DNA from: Aedes albopictus
Lineage: Eukaryota > Arthropoda > Insecta > Diptera > Culicidae
NCBI RefSeq assembly: GCF_035046485.1
Contig: NC_085137.1
Location: 344,028,505 to 344,092,504, forward strand
DNA: 64,000 nt
Direction of reading: 5' to 3'
The position numbers and the translations under genes were made by a program. The first letter of the stretch is position 1, and every line of letters starts with the position of its first letter. The notes below the pieces were generated by a model. That model was not told the DNA's origin and made no database searches. It worked only from the letters and a program-made list of their open reading frames with translations. Positions 56,342-64,000 of this stretch are shown here, piece by piece.

Positions 56342-56628
56342 CACAGAGAACAGACACCCAGGCTAGAACAAATTTCATTCGGAAAGTTGTGTAAGGATTT
56401 GAACCTTTACTTGAGTAAGGTTGCAAACTAATACACGATGACAACACTAATGCCACCAAACACCATATTGCCAGTGGTGAATTGAAACATTTCAGGTGGT
56501 GAATTACATTTGTATGGCAAACTAATCGATTGCAGCGTCACGCTATTGCCACTTGTGTTGCCGATTTCAAATGGCCGTTAAATTCCTTACACAGTTTCGG
56601 AACTGGACTTGGATGTCTGTTCTCTGTG
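56342..56628. mobile_element. 287-bp MITE with 7-bp target duplication
   Basis: CACAGAGAACAGACACCCAG and the inverted GGATGTCTGTTCTCTGTG are the ends. GCGAAGT at 56335-56341 and 56629-56635 is a precise 7-bp duplication. No transposase. Confidence 0.88.
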
Positions 56629-56641
56629 GCGAAGTAAAAAT

Positions 56642-57138
56642 CACAGAAAGCAGACGTCCAAGCTCATCAAGTGAAGATGTTTAAAACAATGCAATTGTTA
56701 TTTTGAAATGACTGGGAATGTGGCCATTACGCAGCGCTGTCGCATTTCGAATCGCGGTACAAATTTGCCATTTTTATCTTTTGGCGCTGGTGTCACCAGA
56801 TGTGCACCCTAGTATAGATCCACGAAGAGAGTGTGCTGGTTTTCCTTGGTAAACAATTATTGTATTGTTGTTCATGTTATTTTTAATTGAAAATGTTAAA
56901 ATTATTTGCCAATGAGTTGCTCCAATTTTGTTATTAAATTAGCAAATACAACTCAGTCTCTGAGTAGGAAAATTTGAAGATGCTCTTGTGAAATAATTCA
57001 TAGGATAGGGCCATCACGGCGTCGAAACGAATTTTAGGTGGGAAAGTCATTGGCGATGTCGCTACTGTGATTGTTTTTTTTTTCTTTACACAAGATTTTT
57101 AAGAAATTTTGTTCGAGCATGTTCGTCTGTTCTCTGTG
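56642..57138. mobile_element. Related ~497-bp element, adjacent
   Basis: CACAGAAAGCAGACGTCC at the left and GTCTGTTCTCTGTG at the right match the termini of 56342-56628. No target duplication was found. It could be a second insertion or a rearranged copy. Confidence 0.6.
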
Positions 57139-57185
57139 ATGCAAGTTTACTTACTAACATAAAATGCTAAAATTTATTGAATTTG

Positions 57186-57241
57186 ATTTGGTAAAACGAA
57201 ATATTTTGCATGAGTCGTTAATTTAGATGTATATTGACCAA
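57186..57241. repeat. Fragment of the foldback element seen at 15226-15889
   Basis: TTGGTAAAACGAAATATTTT and the following GCATGAGTCGTTAA match 15610-15662. Only about 55 bases are conserved. Confidence 0.75.
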
Positions 57242-57289
57242 AATGTACTTCCCCTCAAAATCAAAAACAAAGGCTAACATCAATATCAA

Positions 57290-57516
57290 ACTAGCTGTCC
57301 CTGACAAACTTTGTCTTGCCTACTGCGATTTTTGACGTTCTCAGTCTCCTGTTTCAATGCTCCAATGTTTAAAAAATCAGTTTTCAAACATTCATTTTTT
57401 TTCTGTGAATCATAAACCTTTCATAAGTAAATACTACCAGAACCCAACAAAGACGACCATATTGAACGTTTCTATCGTAAGTTATGGCGTTGTCTTACGC
57501 ATGCCTTTTTATATGA
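57290..57516 (-). mobile_element. Helitron-like element, copy 2
   Basis: The reverse complement ends with ACAGCTAGT and matches 44819-45075 along its length with many substitutions, starting TCATATAAAAA on the minus strand. Confidence 0.7.
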
Positions 57517-57568
57517 TTCATACCTGCCTGTATTTAATACAAATCCCATTCATTGAATACAATATTAA

Positions 57569-57684
57569 CCCTAAAAGGGATACCTTCATGGCCTCAGTTT
57601 CGTCACCTCGCTGAGTGTGTTCCATCAAAGACGAGCTCTGAAAGGCGCCTGGGGTCCAATGGACCCCAGGTATCCCTTTCAGGG
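57569..57684. mobile_element. 116-bp piggyBac-like MITE, copy 2
   Basis: Nearly identical to 7774-7890. Left flank TTAA (57565-57568), right flank ATAA (57685-57688), that is, one base of the target duplication has changed. Confidence 0.9.
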
Positions 57685-57689
57685 ATAAG

Positions 57690-58745
57690 ATTTACTCATT
57701 GGGGTTTCATACGCTCTCACAGACCTAAGCAACTCACGAGTACTTCTGGAAAGCAATTATAAATTCTATATGAAGAAAGTCAACGTAATAATGAACTTTT
57801 ATTAAGATAATACGAATGAGGGTTTAACTTATATTGCATCAGAGTAGTCATGAATTTTACTGTCAACGTAGATTTGAATGCAGTTAAATCGCAGTATGGA
57901 CAATTTTTATTATGGTCATATCTCCTCCATATCACGATCATCTAGTGTACGGACAAACTAATCCTTATTTGAAAGCTCTTTAAATATACTTTCTGATAAG
58001 GGTATTCTCATCTGCATCTTTTTGCCCATAAGAAAAATATTAATTCCGAAATGTCAATGAAAAAAATCATGAATTTTCTGAAAACAGGTCTCACTTAATT
58101 CTTACAGCTTCGATTTCATCGGCAAAGTTGCGTATTTTATTGATACATACAACTTTGCAGAATATCTAAAAATTTAACAAATGTATGTATTGCTTCACAA
58201 ACGGGTTTTGGGATTAACTTTCAAACACAGGCCTCTATTTCCATTGGTATTAAAATTACTACATTGATTGATTGATTTGTCTTTATTAAAGAGACTGAAC
58301 TCTAGAAAAGGGCTGAAGGCTATTACTATATTGACGTCTTCAGGAAAGTTATTTGGAATCGAAAATGTTACAACTTTGCCAAAGTCTCAACCATTAAAAA
58401 AATTGTATCTCACTTTTAAGGGGGATTGATCCGAAAACTATAACTGTCAAAAGATGGCGCTGGTTATTCCCAATTTTGCCGAAGACATCATAGCTCTATT
58501 TCATCAATCCTACAAGAGCGTGAAAATGGGGATATAAACCATTGCATTGTGCGATGCGTGCCAAGGCCGATCTTTGATGGCATGAAGGAGAACGGTGTGT
58601 GGCAGCGAAGAATGTGTCAGAAACGAACGAATAAGCGAAGCCTAGTTGTCCCATCCCAGGCACTAAATGACATAGCAACCAGATCAGTACCTCTCCTTTA
58701 TTTCATCTAGGTACTACCATATTAACAATTTAGAACCATCAGATG
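57690..58745. other. Unassigned AT-rich intergenic DNA
   Basis: No gene recognised. The frame at 58496-58678 has no known motif. Confidence 0.4.
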
Positions 58746-58746
58746 C

Positions 58747-58874
58747 CGACCAGAGCGCACGCGTCACGACGCAACGCGGAAATTTGCACGCAAAGGAATA
58801 ACAATCAATAATAAGGAGCTGTCAAATCGTATGGGAAATCCGCGTCGCGTCGCGTGACGCGTCCACTCTGGCCG
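58747..58874. mobile_element. ~128-bp MITE with CpG-rich ends
   Basis: CGACCAGAGCGCACGCGTCA at the left pairs with TGACGCGTCCACTCTGGCCG at the right. CpG content in the arms is high compared with the flanks. Confidence 0.8.
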
Positions 58875-58906
58875 TACCCTCATACTTCACCTACAAGTTT
58901 CGTATA

Positions 58907-59029
58907 GGGGAATTCAGGTATTTTGGACAGACCGTTACGCGTATATATTTTGAACATTTACGGCAAAATCAAATGGAAGCGTCCAAAATATATACGCGTA
59001 ACGGTCTGTCCAAATTACCTGAATCACCC
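58907..59029. mobile_element. 123-bp TA-flanked hairpin MITE
   Basis: GGACAGACCGTTACGCGTAT in the left arm pairs with ATACGCGTAACGGTCTGTCC in the right arm. Outer ends GGGGAATTCAGG and CCTGAATCACCC also pair. TA at 58905-58906 and 59030-59031. Confidence 0.88.
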
Positions 59030-59031
59030 TA

Positions 59032-60795
59032 GAGGCTTGCAGCAAAAACCTAACCTCATCGAATTCTCATACGATATGTAAACATTACCCTCAATTTTTA
59101 TTTTTTGAGGGCAAGGACGGCTTTATGGACCGACGCCGAAGGAAAGAAAGAGAAGAAGACAATGATGACGTCAGTGTGCAAGCGCTCATCTAGCTCCACT
59201 CCACTCGAACAGAATGAACCACGAGCTCGTTGCGCTTTACGGCGTTCCCAGCATTTAGAAGGTTGACAAGAATGTAGCAAGAATGCTGGATAACAACTCT
59301 GCAAAAAATGTGTTCACAACAAATCCACATAGTTCAAGTGACGTGGAGCACAGCGGAAATGGTGGGCTGCCCAGGTTGAGAGAAGTTTGACGACTGTAAG
59401 ACGTTCAGCAGTGAACAGAAATGAATCACCTATTTGGACACCCATACATTTTGGACCCTCTGGATTGTATTACAAAAAGAAAATGTAGTGCTGAGGAAAC
59501 TTGAAGAAGTAAACAAAAACGTTTATCGTTATAGCGTAATAAATTCATTAAATTATTATATCTAGCATATTGAAGTGGCAGTTTCATCGAAAATAGTTTC
59601 AAACAGGTTTAAACACCGGGTGTCTAAATATATACTGAAGGGGGTCCAAAAAGCATTGGCCAAAACAGTGTAAACTAATGATTCAGAAATCAGTTATTTT
59701 TATCAAATTTGTAGCCAGAAATGACCTTGTGGATATTTTTAAACGGAAAGTGGAGGCTTTCACGACCATACTAACATGATCATTATGTAACAAGATGTAT
59801 CGTAATCTGTTTGATTTTGACTGAAATTCAAACTAATGTCCTCTAGGGGTCCAAAATTCGACCGTTGCCCTATTATGGACTCAGACTTATCCATGTAAAT
59901 ATGTGAAACTAATTAAATGAAATGAGAAGAATGAAAAATGTTTCCAGATACTTTTATAAATAACATTGAAAATAAAACTAAATCAGTTCGTGGATATCAG
60001 CAAGAGATATATCCTTTTGTCACCAACATATGTAGATCCGGATTCAGCGACAATTTCATGAAGAAAACATTTGTGATACCAAACAACTTAAATAACAATG
60101 ACTGGCTGGATAAGAAAGATTAAACGTAAAAAAAAAATAGTCTCTACATAAACATTATTTGCGCAAGAAACTAAACTTCCCAAGATTTCTCTAAAATAAA
60201 ACTCAAGCTTACCTAGTTTTCGCAGTTTGGCATGGCTTCCAAAGACAACGGCGTATGGCGGATGAGGTCGGCATATGGGACTCTTCCGTCGAATGAGTAA
60301 AATTGGATTTCAGCAGAGTACTATGTAGACATCAGTACACTGCTGCAGTTGTGCTTCGTTAGTTATTTAGATTCGCTCCAGAGGATCTGGAATTCCGGAA
60401 TAGTGGCTATGTATAGCTAAAACATGAAACACACGTAGGTACAGGCACAAGCGAGAGTAGCCACGTGCAACGGTAACGACGATCGGGAATAAGCGGGGTG
60501 TAGATAGCAGAAACTTTTATTTTCGAAAGAAAGTTTATTGTGCTTATTGAATGTTGCGCTTGATATACAGCGGGAAAACAAACATATGGTAGATGTACCT
60601 ATACGCAATGGATAAATCTTTTTATCAGTTTCATATTTAATTAGTTTGTTCAACAATGAATAGAAGTTGACAAAAAACATAGGGGCAGCTATATGCTAAA
60701 GTTTCAACGTATTTTTTTTTTCAGTAAAATATTTAAACACTTCATGTTACAGTGCATTGAAAACTTTCAAACTACATATATGCAATAGTTTGAAT
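59032..60795. other. Unassigned intergenic DNA
   Basis: No gene or element recognised. Frames near 59098-59304, 59938-60123 and 60417-60680 show no known motif. Confidence 0.4.
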
Positions 60796-60818
60796 GCTCT
60801 CAAAGTGATTTTTAGGTT

Positions 60819-62923
60819 CTGTTATTCTGTTACTCTGTTATAATCAACGCACCCCGGGCCGTGGCCAATCTGCGTTGTTTCGCTGGGCGATACGTCTACC
60901 AGTAGACTTGTATCTGCCCTATGCTAAACCGATTAGCATATCTAGTCCTTTCCACTGATGAGTAGGCTCGAATGTCCCGCCCCTCCCTATAACCCATAGG
61001 GGGAAATAAGGAGTTTCCAGTTTCAAGTATTGTATTGATTATGACACCAACTCTTTCTATTCCTTGGGAAAAAAAATCACTAGACTTGGATTATCAGACT
61101 ACTATTAATAATGAACATAATTAAGATACAAGTTTACATACACAATTGTAAAAGCAGTGTTAGATACTTTAAAGTGAATTGAAAAATGTGAATAAGATAA
61201 ATTGTAAACTATTTCGCGGTCAGTGTCATCAATAAAGGCGCAAACAAACAAATAATTGATATTGAAGTATGCATATTGCACTATCTATTAGCAAAGTAGT
61301 AGAAAGAGTTGGGTGCCTGATTATAAAATTGTTGTACTTATCTTGTGTGTTTCGGACAAGTCCCGTTTGTGTTGGCCATTAGGACACTTCTTGCTTCAAA
61401 ACGGTCGTTTCTGGAATGGAAAGAGAATAATTGGCCGCACAACTCCGCAAATGGGCGGCCCGCACATATTAGTATAATGTTGCAATGATTGAAAATAATA
61501 GAGTATAAATGTTAATCTATATGAATACTGCTACTAGTTCAGGTTTCTCACCCTCCACGATTCTCTAGATACTATTATAGCGTACTTGTTGTAAATTTGT
61601 TAATAAGTGAAGCCTCCAGTAATTCAAAATTTAATGTAGCGAAGATCTTGAGTGGATAGCATTAAATGATAATGATAGTGATTATTTTAATATGGCTTAA
61701 CAAAAATTACTATTCAAATATTTTAAATCGGATTCGTCAATAAAACTATTGTTCATAAAATAATTAACCATGCGAATAATAACATGATATAAGAGCTCTC
61801 GTGTTTCAATCAATGCTGTCATACTATCTACCAAATCGCACAAAGAGGATTGAGGAAGTTATATTGGTTATATGAACTACTACTACTTACTATACATCTT
61901 CAAATGGATAGTGTAACTACAGAAAACTACAGAAGAGTTAGCGGTATTTGTATTATTGAAGTGATATACCCAATGGGTGCCCCAGAAATAAAAATCCATT
62001 AATTTGATTCAACTAGGAGTTCGTTCATTAATCACATATACTTCATGAGGAGAGGCAAAGTTGTAACTTCATGCAATTTTGGTTTTGCATGGACAAAATT
62101 TTATGAGGGTTCGGTCTATATGTTTATGAACGGACTCTAATATATGGATTTGCAGCATAGCTGAGCCTTTCCTTCATAAGACTGACGAAAACCAATAGTT
62201 TGTAATGAAATTGTCCGCGTGGATTTGTAGTACTGAATCAATTGCTCGACATGACCCTATGTCTTTCATACGATTATGCTAATGACTCATAAAAAGATTA
62301 AAATCTGATACTCATCTCATGTTTGTCTTCAAAACCTTGTCATATTTGGAAAATGTATGCTTTTAAGGTTTAGCTCTTAAGCTATCTTAATAATTTTACT
62401 ATTTACTGACCAGATAGCCAAAGTTAGAATTCACAGAGAATGAGATCATTTATAGTACTACAGCACCATAGGAGATCACTCACACTGCGTTTTCATAGAA
62501 CGGCATTTTGTTCTACTAATAACAAACAGATGCTATTGATCTCCCTTAGCATAGATCGGCAGCCTAATGCACGCGCCCTGTCGGATTTCATAAGCCTCGG
62601 AGATTATTACCACCTTCAATGGTATGCCCATATACTATCCCACATTATTGTCCCATCAAGGGTCTGACTGGGCTCATAACCCCCCTCAGTGGTAATGTTC
62701 TCACCAGCTTGGAATTATATTTTCCCGGTACATAAGTAATTTCGACAACATACCGTTACACTATGCCGTAGTATAATTGGAAACACTATATCAGAGGATT
62801 GAATTATCTGATTTTAAAATTTACCATTGAATCTACATTCAGTTTAACCAATCAACACTGAAAAGCACAATGGTCATATGACGAAAATCAATGCTTCCTG
62901 GAAGATATAAACCAAGCCCAGGG
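60819..62923 (-). mobile_element. Possible 2.1-kb retroposon between 23-bp direct repeats
   Basis: GCTCTCAAAGTGATTTTTAG and three more bases (23 bp in all) occur at 60796-60818 and 62924-62946. Just inside the left copy lies a short tandem CTGTTATTCTGTTACTCTGTTA run, which on the minus strand would be a 3' tail. No open frame above 60 codons is seen on the minus strand, so any protein is lost or was never present. Confidence 0.45.
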
Positions 62924-62946
62924 GCTCTCAAAGTGATTTTTAGGTT

Positions 62947-63378
62947 GAGTTTTTATCTACGGTAATTCACAGATCCTATCCAACAAATTTGTTGAAATAC
63001 CTCTTATATTGATAACATGATTACATTTAAATATTTCTAATAAAGAGCTTTTGGCCTATTACCAGGTTTATTATAAGTATAACAAATTCTTTAGAAAAAT
63101 CCTCATAATAACATGTTTTTAATCGGATGTTCATCTATCCTGTAATTGCTAATGCAAATATTGAGTGTAACAAAATTACCCACTCATGCGTTAAGCTAAA
63201 GTTTACAAACTGTTAAATCTGTTAACCTGCAAGAATATGTAAAATTTTTAGAAGACACGACGGCTATTCATGTTCCACTTTGATTTGTATTCGAGATGTT
63301 ATGAGGGTGCATTCTTTATTGACTCTTTTTATATCCCCCCTACCATTCATCAAATACTTATTTATTAATATTTATTAA
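62947..63378. other. Unassigned intergenic DNA
   Basis: AT-rich sequence with no recognised feature before the jockey-like RT. Confidence 0.4.
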
Positions 63379-64000
63379 ACCCACCAACTCGTTCGTCTGG
63401 TAAAGGAGGTGAGACGAAATTTCGAACAACGAAACTCTTCAGGGCTGATTCTTCTTGACGCGGAGAAAGCGTATGATTCGGTGCGGCATGACGCAATCAT
63501 ACATAAGATGCTCCGTGCAAATTTCTCCATTCGCCTTTTGAAAATCATCCGCAATTTCCTGAAAGACAGAAGTTTCCAGGTCTCAGTAAATGGATGTCTC
63601 TCAGACCGCAAATCTGTACCATTTGGTGTTCCCCAAGGATCCGTTCTCAGTCCCACACTGTACAACGTTTTTTCTGCAGATATGGTTAAAGTTGATGGTG
63701 TTGAATACTTCCTTTTTGCCGACGATACTGGATTCTTAACATCGCATCGTGAACCAGAGAAAGTGGTCGAAAAGCTGCAGCAGGCTCAAAATGCTATCCT
63801 TGAATATCAACGAAAATGGAAAATTAAGACGAATCCTGCGAAATCCCAGGCGATCTACTTTACTCGTCGGCATAGCCCGAGGTATCTTCCACAAAGTTAT
63901 GTCTCTTGCGGAGGCCAAAACATACCGTGGTCAGAAAGTGCAACATACCTAGGACTAACTCTTGATAAGAAGCTTAACTTTGGATTACATGTTAGCAATT
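63379..64000 (+). CDS. Jockey-like LINE reverse transcriptase, partial, open to the window edge
   Basis: The frame is open for over 200 codons from just after a stop at 63376 to the end of the window. It encodes HQLVRLVKEVR, LLDAEKAYDSVRH, the GVPQGSVLSPTLYN box, the catalytic FADD (LFADDTGFL), then KTNPAKSQA and YLGLTLDKKL, in the order expected of jockey-clade RTs. It lacks the endonuclease and the first part of RT, so the copy appears 5'-truncated. There is no ATG at its start. The unbroken frame suggests a fairly recent insertion. The 3' part lies outside the window. Confidence 0.9.

Overview
The window looks like about 64 kb of nuclear DNA from a mosquito, probably a culicine such as Aedes (inference). 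The reasons are three secreted leucine-rich-repeat (LRR) proteins with the cysteine layout of the mosquito LRIM family, host introns of only 60-64 bp, very low gene density, and a dense mix of tRNA-derived SINEs, LINE fragments, TA/TTAA-flanked MITEs, a Helitron pair and degenerate ~15-bp repeats. There are no bacterial features, no real tRNA or rRNA genes and no CRISPR.

Host genes. Three plus-strand LRR genes form a tandem cluster: 6133-7449 (438 aa, coiled-coil tail plus acidic C-terminus, no intron needed), 20478-22008 (488 aa after removing a 64-bp intron inside the signal peptide, short coiled coil) and 24429-25802 (437 aa after removing a 60-bp intron inside the signal peptide, ending at the Cys-Cys motif with no coiled coil). 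They resemble coiled-coil and coil-less LRIMs. In Anopheles, the LRIM1/APL1C pair is a secreted, disulfide-linked complex that holds a complement-like TEP protein in the haemolymph, so an immune role here is plausible but inferred. A possible two-exon end of an unidentified minus-strand gene lies at 42745-43129.

Layout. 1-6.1 kb: tandem 305-bp repeats, degenerate repeats, a LINE fragment and two TA-flanked MITEs whose terminal motif recurs internally. 6.1-7.5 kb: LRR gene 1. 7.5-20.4 kb: MITEs, SINEs, a satellite-like array of ~150-bp monomers and hairpin elements. 20.5-25.8 kb: LRR genes 2 and 3. 26-36.4 kb: a minus-strand LINE cut in two by a 7.9-kb element with identical 238-bp LTRs and the same 5-bp target duplication on both sides; its interior has no recognisable gag or pol and contains further nested insertions. 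36.4-40.9 kb: a large palindrome with ~1.25-kb arms carrying a BEL/Pao-like fragment, each arm bearing different later insertions that show as empty sites in the other. 41-47.9 kb: SINE, possible host exons, a 922-bp TIR element and a Helitron. 48-51 kb: LINE remains with frameshifts. 51-59 kb: many hairpin MITEs. 59-63.4 kb: mostly unassigned. 63.4-64 kb: an open jockey-like reverse transcriptase running off the window.

The strongest observations are the LRIM-like cluster with its split signal peptides, the coding-poor LTR element inside the LINE, and the palindrome with filled and empty insertion sites. All calls come from reading the sequence; no database search was possible.
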